Shown here: positions 8,182 through 14,949 of the stretch, piece after piece
Numbering within the stretch: position 1 is the first letter of the stretch
Layout: each line of letters opens with the position of its first letter
Assembly (NCBI GenBank): GCA_019245415.1
Contig: JAFARO010000014.1
Coordinates: 124,001 to 188,000, forward strand
Direction: 5' to 3'
Length of the DNA stretch: 64,000 nucleotides
Origin: Alphaproteobacteria bacterium
Lineage (GTDB): Bacteria > Pseudomonadota > Alphaproteobacteria > Micropepsales > Micropepsaceae
Made by a program: the position numbers and the translations under genes
The notes under the pieces: model-generated
What the model saw: only the letters and a program-made list of their open reading frames with translations
The model's database searches: none
What the model was told of the DNA's origin: nothing

Positions 8182-9960
8182 ATGGGCCTGCCGCTCCGTC
8201 AGCAAGACGCCAAACACGACGTCCTCAAGGCTGTATTCGGCTTCGATTCGTTTCGTCCAGGCCAGGAACAGGCCATCGATGCGCTGCTGGCGGGACGGCA
8301 CCTCTTGGCAGTGATGCCGACCGGGTCGGGCAAATCGCTGTGCTACCAGGTGCCGGCGCTGGTGCTGGGCGGGCTGACCATCGTGGTCTCGCCGCTCGTG
8401 GCCTTGATGCAGGATCAGGTCGCGGCACTCAGGCTGGCCGGGGTTGCCGCGGAGACCATTAATTCGTCGCGCTCGCGCGAAGACAATGTCGCGGCCTGGC
8501 GCCGGGCCGTCGCAGGCGAAGTGCGGCTTCTCTATATGGCGCCCGAACGGCTGATGACGGAGCGCATGCTCGACGCGCTGGCCAAGCTCGACGTGCGGCT
8601 GGTGGCGATCGACGAGGCGCACTGCATCTCGCAGTGGGGTCCCGCTTTTCGTCCCGAATACCGCGCGCTCGCCAAGCTCGCCCAACGGTTTCCTGCGGTT
8701 CCCATGATCGCTTTGACAGCGACCGCGGACGAAGTCACCCGCGCCGACATTGCGCTGCAGCTCTTCGACAACCGCGCGCTGGTCATCGTCCAGGGCTTCG
8801 ACCGGCCGAACATCGCGCTTGCCGTGGAGAGCAAGAGCAATACCTCGCGCCAGCTGCTCGACTTCATCGCCCGCCACAAGGACGAAAGCGGAATCGTCTA
8901 TTGCCTGTCGCGAAACAAAACGGAAGAGACCGCCAGGCTTCTCGTCGAGCATGGCATCGTCGCCCTGCCCTATCACGCGGGCTTGGACAAAAGCGTGCGC
9001 GAGGCCAACCAGAACCGGTTCATGACGGAGCCGGCAGTGGTGATGGTCGCCACCATCGCCTTCGGCATGGGTATCGACAAATCGGACGTGCGCTTCGTCT
9101 TCCACACCGATCTGCCCGGCAGCCTCGAGGCGTATTACCAGGAGTTCGGGCGCGCAGGGCGAGACGGCGCGCCGGCCGAGGCCCGGATGCTGTTCGGGCT
9201 CCAGGACATCCGCATGCGCCGCGTCTTCATCGACCGCGAAGAGGCCGGCGAGGAGCGCAAACGCCGCGAACATGCGCGATTGAACATGCTGCTGGCCTAT
9301 TGCGAAGCGTCGCGCTGCCGCCGCCAGCTCCTGCTCTCCTATTTCGGCGAAGCATCGCAGCCCTGCGGCAATTGCGATCTCTGCCGCGAACCCCGCGTGC
9401 GCATCGACAGGACCGACGATGCGCGCAAGGTGCTCGCCGCCGTGCGCGCCACCGGCGAACGTTTTGGCGCCGTCCGAGTCATCGAGGCGCTGGGCGAAAC
9501 CGATCGCAAGCACGAGGATTGGCGCGGACTCATCCGCCAGATGGTCGGCGGCGGCGTGCTACGCCACGACGCCGAGGGTTTTGGCAGCCTTCACATCACG
9601 CCAGAGGGCCACGCGCTGCTGCGCGGAGAAACCAGATTCGAGTGCCGTCCGGTCGCAGCCAAACCCAGGACCAAGCGCGAGACGCGGTCCGAACGCTTCG
9701 CCGGGCAGCCCGGGGACAGCCGCGTCCTGATCGCCAGCCTGAAGGCGCTTCGCTTGCAGCTCGCGCGCGAACGCCGCGTCCCGCCCTATGTGATCTTCTC
9801 GGACCGCTCGCTCATCGACATGGCCGAACACCGTCCGGCCGACGAGCGCGCGTTTGGCGAGATCCACGGCGTCGGCGCCGCCAAGCTGAAGGAATTCGCC
9901 GCCATTTTCCTGCGTGCCATCAAGGAGCACGAGACGGTTTCAGGCGACGGGGAAACATGA
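8182..9960 (+). CDS. recQ: ATP-dependent DNA helicase RecQ
   Basis: This 3'-5' superfamily 2 helicase acts in recombination and fork repair. Walker A is MPTGSGKSLCYQ and the DEAH box is AIDEAHCISQWG. Helicase motif VI reads QEFGRAGRDG. The zinc-binding cysteines follow in YCEASRCRRQ and PCGNCDLC, then an RQC winged-helix region. A C-terminal HRDC domain (RVPPYVIFSDRSLIDMA) completes the standard RecQ layout. The start at 8182 (MGLPLRQQDAKHDVLK) fits the family. An in-frame ATG at 8131 is possible but adds 17 residues without family character. The stop overlaps the next start (ATGA), so the transporter gene is coupled. Confidence 0.95.
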   Translation: MGLPLRQQDAKHDVLKAVFGFDSFRPGQEQAIDALLAGRHLLAVMPTGSGKSLCYQVPALVLGGLTIVVSPLVALMQDQVAALRLAGVAAETINSSRSREDNVAAWRRAVAGEVRLLYMAPERLMTERMLDALAKLDVRLVAIDEAHCISQWGPAFRPEYRALAKLAQRFPAVPMIALTATADEVTRADIALQLFDNRALVIVQGFDRPNIALAVESKSNTSRQLLDFIARHKDESGIVYCLSRNKTEETARLLVEHGIVALPYHAGLDKSVREANQNRFMTEPAVVMVATIAFGMGIDKSDVRFVFHTDLPGSLEAYYQEFGRAGRDGAPAEARMLFGLQDIRMRRVFIDREEAGEERKRREHARLNMLLAYCEASRCRRQLLLSYFGEASQPCGNCDLCREPRVRIDRTDDARKVLAAVRATGERFGAVRVIEALGETDRKHEDWRGLIRQMVGGGVLRHDAEGFGSLHITPEGHALLRGETRFECRPVAAKPRTKRETRSERFAGQPGDSRVLIASLKALRLQLARERRVPPYVIFSDRSLIDMAEHRPADERAFGEIHGVGAAKLKEFAAIFLRAIKEHETVSGDGET

Positions 9961-10871
9961 ACTGGATCGCGCTTGCCTTTTGCGGTCCGCTGCTGTGGGC
10001 GGTTTCCACACATATCGACAAATACCTGGTCGAGAAATACTTCGAGGACAGCGGCGTCGGCGCGCTGTTGATCTTCACGGCGCTGATCGGGCTGATGGCA
10101 CTACCCGTCATCGCCGTCTTTCAGGATGTGATGTCGCTCGGCCTCACCGGGATCGCGGTCACGACGGCGTCGGGGCTGATGTATCTGACCGCGATGTACT
10201 TCTACCTGCGGGCGTTGCAGCGGGAGGAGGCGAGCGTCATTGCGCCGCTATTCCAGACTTCGACCCTGTTCACCTATGCGCTCGCCTATTTCGTGCTGCA
10301 CGAGGCGCTGACGCCAACGCGGATCGCCGGCGGCCTGCTGATCGCTGCCAGCGCGGTGACGGTGAGCTACGAACCAGGGCGCAAGCACCGCTTCAAGCCC
10401 GGCGTGGTGATCCCCCTGCTCGCCTGCACGGCGACGCTGGCGGCATCTTCGGTGGTCTTCAAGGTTTTCGCGATCAAGGACGCCTTTTGGCCGGTGACGT
10501 TCTGGACGTTCCTGGGCGAGGCACTGTTCGGCGCGGCGATGATGCTGTCGCCAGGGGTCCGGCGCGACTTCTTCGGCATGTTCGCCAAGAGCCCGGGCGC
10601 GGTGATAGGCATCAATACCGCCAACGAGCTGATCAATCTCGGCGGCGGGCTGGCCGCGCGCTATGCCTCGCTGATCGGACCGGTGGCGCTGGTGCAGGCG
10701 ATCGGCGGCACCACGGCGTTTTTCGTGTTCCTGTTCGGCGTGCTTCTGAGCCTGTTCTTCCCCAAGCTCGGCCGCGAGGACCTGTCGCGGCGCGGCTTGA
10801 TCCGGAAGGCTGCGGCCGCCGTGCTTATCGTCGCCGGCGTGATACTGATCGGCGAACAACCGTCACACTGA
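9957..10871 (+). CDS. EamA/DMT-family membrane transporter
   Basis: This 304-residue inner-membrane protein has about ten hydrophobic segments arranged as two EamA-like halves. The first half ends near residue 140, and a short basic loop (EPGRKHRFKPG) precedes the second. The substrate cannot be read from the sequence; DMT/EamA members export metabolites or act as small-molecule permeases. The start codon overlaps the recQ stop by 4 bases, so it is translated from the same message. An alpha/beta hydrolase gene follows after 10 bases. Confidence 0.82.
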   Translation: MNWIALAFCGPLLWAVSTHIDKYLVEKYFEDSGVGALLIFTALIGLMALPVIAVFQDVMSLGLTGIAVTTASGLMYLTAMYFYLRALQREEASVIAPLFQTSTLFTYALAYFVLHEALTPTRIAGGLLIAASAVTVSYEPGRKHRFKPGVVIPLLACTATLAASSVVFKVFAIKDAFWPVTFWTFLGEALFGAAMMLSPGVRRDFFGMFAKSPGAVIGINTANELINLGGGLAARYASLIGPVALVQAIGGTTAFFVFLFGVLLSLFFPKLGREDLSRRGLIRKAAAAVLIVAGVILIGEQPSH

Positions 10872-10881
10872 GGAGCCTGCG

Positions 10882-11712
10882 ATGCGTGGATGGATTTTGG
10901 CAGCAACGTTGTTGGCCGCGAGCGGCGCGCATGCGCAGCAATGGATGAGCCTGCCGCCGACGCCGACATTGCCCAAGGCGGACAAGAGTGGTTACGCGCC
11001 GGTGAATGGCATCCGCATCTGGTACGCGCAGTTCGGCCGCGGCGAGCCGCTTCTGTTCCTGCATGGCGGGCTCGGAAATTCGAACTATTGGGGCAATCAG
11101 GTGCGCGTCTTTTCCAGCAGCTATCGCGTCATCGTGATGGATAGCCGTGGTCATGGCCGCTCGACGCGTGATGGCCGCCCCTATGGCTACGATCTGATGG
11201 CAAGCGACGTCGTCGCGCTGCTCGATTACCTAAAGATCGATAGGGTGGCGTTGGTGGGCTGGAGCGACGGCGCCATCATCGGTCTCGATATCGCGATGCA
11301 TCACCCGGAGAGGCTCAGCAAGGTTTTCGCCTTTGCCGCCAATATCGATCCCAGCGGAGTGAGCGACGCCTCGCACAGTCCAGTCGCGAACGCGTTCATC
11401 GCGCGCGCGGGCAAGGAATATGCCGCGCTGTCGCCGACGCCCAAGCGATACCAATCGTTCCTCGCCGAGATCGAGAAGATGTGGAGCACGCAGCCGCACT
11501 GGACGCGCGCGGATTTCGCCAGGATCACGGTGCCGATTTGGATCGCCGACGGCGATCACGACGAGATGGTCAACCACGACCAGCCGCGCACCCTGGCCGA
11601 CTGGACGCCGCGAGCGGGCCTGCTGATCGAGCCCGATGTCAGCCACTTCGCGATCCTGCAGGATCCCGAGCAGTTCAACCACGATCTGGCGCATTTCCTG
11701 AAGAGCCGTTGA
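10882..11712 (+). CDS. Secreted alpha/beta hydrolase
   Basis: The 276-residue protein has a clear signal peptide (MRGWILAATLLAASGAHAQ, with AHA-Q as likely cleavage site). The alpha/beta hydrolase fold follows: oxyanion HGGLGNSNYW, nucleophile elbow GWSDGA with Ser128, an acid in IADGDHDEM, and catalytic His255 in VSHFAIL. It is probably a periplasmic esterase or related hydrolase of unknown substrate. AGGAG precedes the ATG by 6 bases. It is the last of three rightward genes and ends 6 bases before the convergent YcaO gene. Confidence 0.85.
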   Translation: MRGWILAATLLAASGAHAQQWMSLPPTPTLPKADKSGYAPVNGIRIWYAQFGRGEPLLFLHGGLGNSNYWGNQVRVFSSSYRVIVMDSRGHGRSTRDGRPYGYDLMASDVVALLDYLKIDRVALVGWSDGAIIGLDIAMHHPERLSKVFAFAANIDPSGVSDASHSPVANAFIARAGKEYAALSPTPKRYQSFLAEIEKMWSTQPHWTRADFARITVPIWIADGDHDEMVNHDQPRTLADWTPRAGLLIEPDVSHFAILQDPEQFNHDLAHFLKSR

Positions 11713-11718
11713 CGCCCC

Positions 11719-12858
11719 TTACGCCCCGTCTGCCTCCAGCAGCGCGATGAGTCGCGGGCCGGCCCGCATGGTCTGAGGCGTAAAGTGCTCGAGCAGCGGC
11801 ACGATCAGGCGTACGGCCTGCAGCGGACAGTCTTCGTCGGTGTAGACGACGCGGTAGATCGGCCGCGCCACGACGCGATTGAGGCAAGCGCGCAACTGCG
11901 TCCATTGCTCTTCCAATCCGCCGGTAAAGGGCAGATCGGCGATGGCCGCGAAGGTCACTGCCGGTTCGGGACGAACGACCGCCTCGATCTGCGCGTCAAG
12001 ATCGTGGCCGCGCTCTTCGCAGCGGCGCGCGCCGTCCAGATAGGCGGCGCGACTCTGCGCCACTTCGCACACCGCCTGGCGCAGCGCGGCGATTTTGCCG
12101 GGCCGGCAGCCCCAGCCGCCGTTGAAAAGATGCGTCTGCGGCCGCTCCGGGTCGAACAAAAAAGCCGTAAAGAACGGAATGCCGTAATCGTTGGGCACGG
12201 TGCGGGCCAAAAGCCGTAAGCCGCTTTTTATCGCACGCGCCTGCAGCGCTTCGAATTCGAGCGGCAGTGCGGTGACGAGCAGAGAGGAATCCCGAACGAA
12301 CTCCAGCGACCAGATGTCCCGCTCCATCAATTCGAGCAACGCAAAAAAGCTCGCCTCGAGGACTGTGTTCCCCGACGCGAGGCCGTTGCTCGAGCTGCCG
12401 AAGAATGTAGCGGCGGTTTCCGGCGCCGGAAAAAACACGAGTTCGGCTGGCAGCCAAGCCTCCGCACCCGTCTCGATATTCTGCGCACGGGCAAGCAGGA
12501 GCTTTTCCGAGCCGCGAACGTCGACGTCGGTACGTGCGGCAAATTCCGCAAGTGGATGCGGCAGATCGCTCGCCTTCCCCCAACGCGTTTCGATTGGCGC
12601 TCGACCGGGCTCGGCCCAATGGAATTCCAGCGCTTCCATCAGCGCACCGATCTCGGCGTCGATGGCGCGCAACCCTTTGCCGAAAGCGAAATGATCGCCC
12701 AATGCCTCCGGCCGCTCGCTTGCGAACACCGGCAACCCCAAGCCGCTCAAGGCGGTGATGTCGCGGACCGAAACGAGTCCTGCGCGCGCAGCGAGCGCCT
12801 TGGCGCGCGCAAGAGTGATGTCCGGCGCCGTGGGGCGCAGGTCGGCGAAATCCCGCAT
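11719..12858 (-). CDS. YcaO-domain protein, probable peptide backbone-modifying enzyme
   Basis: YcaO enzymes use ATP to activate peptide amide bonds, forming azolines, thioamides or amidines. This 379-residue protein carries a first nucleotide-binding motif (FGKGLRAIDAEIGALMEALE, residues about 59-78). The hallmark SSSNGLASGN lies at about 155-164, followed by ALLELMERD, and a third block reads GGWGCRPGKIAALRQAVCE with QSRAAYL. The C-terminus lacks the proline-rich PxPxP end of azole-forming YcaOs. No ThiF/E1-like partner, TfuA or dehydrogenase gene is adjacent. The start at 12858 was chosen because upstream in-frame ATGs would overlap the peptide gene. It is third after a hydrogenase-like gene and a 37-residue peptide gene, so that peptide is the obvious substrate candidate. 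Family sure, role inferred. Confidence 0.88.
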   Translation of the reverse strand: MRDFADLRPTAPDITLARAKALAARAGLVSVRDITALSGLGLPVFASERPEALGDHFAFGKGLRAIDAEIGALMEALEFHWAEPGRAPIETRWGKASDLPHPLAEFAARTDVDVRGSEKLLLARAQNIETGAEAWLPAELVFFPAPETAATFFGSSSNGLASGNTVLEASFFALLELMERDIWSLEFVRDSSLLVTALPLEFEALQARAIKSGLRLLARTVPNDYGIPFFTAFLFDPERPQTHLFNGGWGCRPGKIAALRQAVCEVAQSRAAYLDGARRCEERGHDLDAQIEAVVRPEPAVTFAAIADLPFTGGLEEQWTQLRACLNRVVARPIYRVVYTDEDCPLQAVRLIVPLLEHFTPQTMRAGPRLIALLEADGA

Positions 12859-12865
12859 GGGAAGA

Positions 12866-12897
12866 GGGAAGGCCGGATCGCTGGAACCGGCCTTCCC
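12866..12897 (-). terminator. Perfect 11-bp hairpin between peptide gene and YcaO gene
   Basis: In the 46 bases between the peptide stop and the YcaO start there is a perfect inverted repeat. The arms GGGAAGGCCGG and CCGGCCTTCCC are separated by 10 bases. It is followed by a pyrimidine-rich TCTTCCC rather than a run of T. It probably acts as a partial terminator or mRNA stabiliser giving more peptide than enzyme message, an arrangement common after precursor-peptide genes. That role is an inference; the hairpin itself is directly visible. Confidence 0.7.
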
Positions 12898-12904
12898 GTT
12901 CGTC

Positions 12905-13018
12905 TCAGTGCCCCGGCGGCTTCGGCCGGTTGGGTGTGGGTTTGCCGCAATGTGCACCGGCCGCATTGGCCCGGACCGCGAGCAGCTCTTCCAGACGCTT
13001 GATGGCTTTGACCGACAT
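12905..13018 (-). CDS. 37-residue peptide, candidate RiPP precursor
   Basis: A short gene lies alone between the hydrogenase-like gene (47 bases upstream) and the YcaO gene. Its first half (MSVKAIKRLEELLAVRANA) is charged and likely helical, as in a leader that an enzyme would recognise. The second half (AHCGKPTPNRPKPPGH) is rich in Pro, Gly and basic residues and holds one cysteine (Cys24) flanked by His23 and Gly25, with a terminal histidine. AGGAG sits 9 bases before the ATG, a strong translation signal. I recognise no known precursor family. Cys24 is the natural target for a YcaO-type change, or a metal ligand. Coding status is supported by the ribosome site, the fit between neighbours and the hairpin after the stop. 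Confidence 0.78.
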   Translation of the reverse strand: MSVKAIKRLEELLAVRANAAGAHCGKPTPNRPKPPGH

Positions 13019-13027
13019 GACTGTTCT

Positions 13028-13032
13028 CTCCT
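13028..13032 (-). promoter_or_regulatory. Ribosome-binding site of the 37-residue peptide gene
   Basis: AGGAG on the minus strand lies 9 bases before the ATG at 13018, within the 47-base gap after the hydrogenase-like gene. It is one of the better Shine-Dalgarno matches in the window and is the main evidence that so short a frame is translated. Confidence 0.75.
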
Positions 13033-13065
13033 GGCTGTTGGTTTCACCGACGCCTTCGCCGCGCC

Positions 13066-14862
13066 TCAGATGAGCCCGTCGCTGGTGACCTCTCTGGACT
13101 GCGTGAAGTTTGTTCCCGTGAAGGCAATCTCCGCCTTGCACGGCATGCAGGGATCGAAGCTCTGGATCGCTCGGACGATGTCGATGCCGAGAAGCTCCTC
13201 CGGGTGCTTGAAACCGGCTTCGACGATCCGGGTGTTGAGCAGCGCTTCTTCGATCGCACCGGGTTGACCCCAAGGGGACCGCGGCGCGCCGTTGATGCGC
13301 GAAGGAATCGCGATCTGGTAATTGTCCAGCTGCGCGCCGTCGAGCACCGCCCAGTGGGCGAGCATCCCCCGTCCCGCGCCGCCAAACCCCGCGCCGAGCG
13401 ACAGACCCGCCGCGGGCAGCCGCAGCGCGGTTCGCAGCTGCGTCGCGCCGGAGCACAGGAGCTTTTGCGCACGCGCATGGCACTCGCCCAGGACCGCGAG
13501 GTTGAAAGCCAGCGAATAGGCACGGGCGCGGTTGCGCTCGAACGCGTTCCAAGTCTCGGGCACGCGCCATTCCAGTTCGTCGAACACGAGGCTGCGGCCG
13601 GTGGAAGCCATGCGCGCGCTCGGCCGCATTTTTTTCGCCAGCGCGGAAACATAAAGCCGCGCATAACAGCCCACTTCGAAGACGTTGCGTTCCCACACAA
13701 GGGATGCGGCCCAGCTATAGGCCCCTTCCTTTTGCGGGTTGCTCCGCACGGACTGGTTCCACGGATGCTGCGCACCGATGGGATTTCCAAGCGGATCGCT
13801 ACGATGCGCGGTGCCGCGTCCGGAATCGTAGAAGCTGTTGTCGACGAAGACTTCCATCCCGCAATTGAGCTCGGCGAGACTGGTGGTGACGAGTTCGCCG
13901 CCGATCACGGCGCCGGGGGTCGACCAGCGGCGCTCGCCCCATTCGTCGCAGCGCGCGTAGCTGCCGTCATAGCTGTCTTCGTCGTCCCACTGACCGAAAT
14001 CGACCAGATTGGCGGGCCTGCGGCCGAGATCGCGGTAGCCCGGATCGCAGGCGCTGAGGAAATCGAACACGTCGTCCCATAGCCGGGCCGTGCGCACGGC
14101 ATAGGCCTTGAACGGCGTCAGCTTGGCCACGAATGCGTCGAGTCGCTCCCGATCGAGTTCCAGCGCCATGCCGCCAGGGACGATCGATTCCGAATTCGGA
14201 TACTTGCCCGCAAGCAGCGCATATGCGGCCCTTGCCAGCCGCATCATGTCGAGCGCCTCCGCGAACAGGCGCCCGGCAGGACGTTCGAGTTCGGTCAGAA
14301 TCGCGCCGATGGTCGCATGGCCATGCACCGTCGCATGGCGGGCAGGTGCCTGGGATGCCTTTGTCCAGATCTCCCGATTGGTCGCGCGGATCGCGGTTTC
14401 GGCGTAATCGGGACCGGACAGCACAAAGAGGTGCATGACCGCGTCGTTGAGATATTGGCAGGCGAGCAGGAGGTTGCGCATCAAAATCGCGAGCGGTGGG
14501 GTACGAATGCCGAGCGCCATCTCCAGGCATTGCGCGGAGGTCGCGGCGTGGACCCCGCCGCAGATGCCCGATGCCGTGGCGCTGATCAGCCCGGCGTCGC
14601 GCAGATCGCGTTTCAGAAGCAGTGTTTCATAGCCGCGGAAAGCGCTGGCGAAGGACGCCGCATCGGCGACGCGGCGGCTCGCCGGATCGACCACGCAGTG
14701 CAGCTCGATCGCGCCGCCGATCTTACGAAAAGGATTGCCGCCGTCGTCCTGCAATTCGGCGTTGCGCCGGCCGATGCGGGAGAGAAGCCCGGCAGAAGGG
14801 GCGCCATCACGTCCGCGCGCCGCCTGCGCGTCCAGTGCGGCACTTAGCGCACCGTGTCTCAT
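13066..14862 (-). CDS. [NiFe]-hydrogenase large-subunit-like protein with altered metal ligands
   Basis: The 598-residue protein aligns without gaps to the L1 region of hydrogenase large subunits: FRGYETLLLKRDLRDA, then SATASGICGGVHAATS where the family has TQRICGVC. Thus the L1 arginine is Thr and the first L1 cysteine is Ser98. The second cysteine (Cys101) and the histidine (His105) are kept. Near the C-terminus the L2 motif FDPCMPC keeps both cysteines (572, 575), but the usual DPCxxCxxH histidine is replaced (KAE). A 23-residue tail follows. Three of four metal-binding cysteines remain. No small subunit, HypA/HypB or processing protease gene is in the window. ATG 14862 (MRHGALSAALDAQ) follows an AAGGGGCGG site; ATGs at 14877 and 14886 are alternatives. 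It heads the unit with the peptide and YcaO genes. Family clear; hydrogenase activity doubtful. Confidence 0.88.
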   Translation of the reverse strand: MRHGALSAALDAQAARGRDGAPSAGLLSRIGRRNAELQDDGGNPFRKIGGAIELHCVVDPASRRVADAASFASAFRGYETLLLKRDLRDAGLISATASGICGGVHAATSAQCLEMALGIRTPPLAILMRNLLLACQYLNDAVMHLFVLSGPDYAETAIRATNREIWTKASQAPARHATVHGHATIGAILTELERPAGRLFAEALDMMRLARAAYALLAGKYPNSESIVPGGMALELDRERLDAFVAKLTPFKAYAVRTARLWDDVFDFLSACDPGYRDLGRRPANLVDFGQWDDEDSYDGSYARCDEWGERRWSTPGAVIGGELVTTSLAELNCGMEVFVDNSFYDSGRGTAHRSDPLGNPIGAQHPWNQSVRSNPQKEGAYSWAASLVWERNVFEVGCYARLYVSALAKKMRPSARMASTGRSLVFDELEWRVPETWNAFERNRARAYSLAFNLAVLGECHARAQKLLCSGATQLRTALRLPAAGLSLGAGFGGAGRGMLAHWAVLDGAQLDNYQIAIPSRINGAPRSPWGQPGAIEEALLNTRIVEAGFKHPEELLGIDIVRAIQSFDPCMPCKAEIAFTGTNFTQSREVTSDGLI

Positions 14863-14949
14863 GCCGCCCCTTCGCATACCGGCCAAGGCCGGAATAGTTT
14901 CGGTCGAAAGTGGAAAGCGCTTTCAGTCGAACTTAAGTTGTGATCGTAT
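14863..14949. promoter_or_regulatory. Divergent control region with palindromes
   Basis: This 87-base gap separates the leftward hydrogenase-like/peptide/YcaO unit from the rightward hyp unit. It contains the perfect 12-bp palindrome GAAAGCGCTTTC (14913-14924) in a TGGAAAGCGCTTTCA context, which resembles LacI/GalR-type operators. A perfect 10-bp palindrome AACTTAAGTT lies at 14930-14939. A near-palindrome TTTCGGTCGAAA is at 14898-14909, and CCGGCCAAGGCCGG-like symmetry lies closer to the leftward gene. Shared control of both units is inferred. No regulator gene of the LacI type is adjacent. Confidence 0.6.

Noticed and set aside
12859-13047. Longer YcaO starts at 12966 or 13047.
   Set aside because: They would run through the hairpin and the peptide gene in another frame and add residues with no YcaO likeness.
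12905-13696. A longer reading of the peptide frame, extending back 226 codons into the hydrogenase-like gene.
   Set aside because: The upstream part is an out-of-frame Arg/Ala-rich shadow of the hydrogenase-like gene. The AGGAG site places the real start at 13018.
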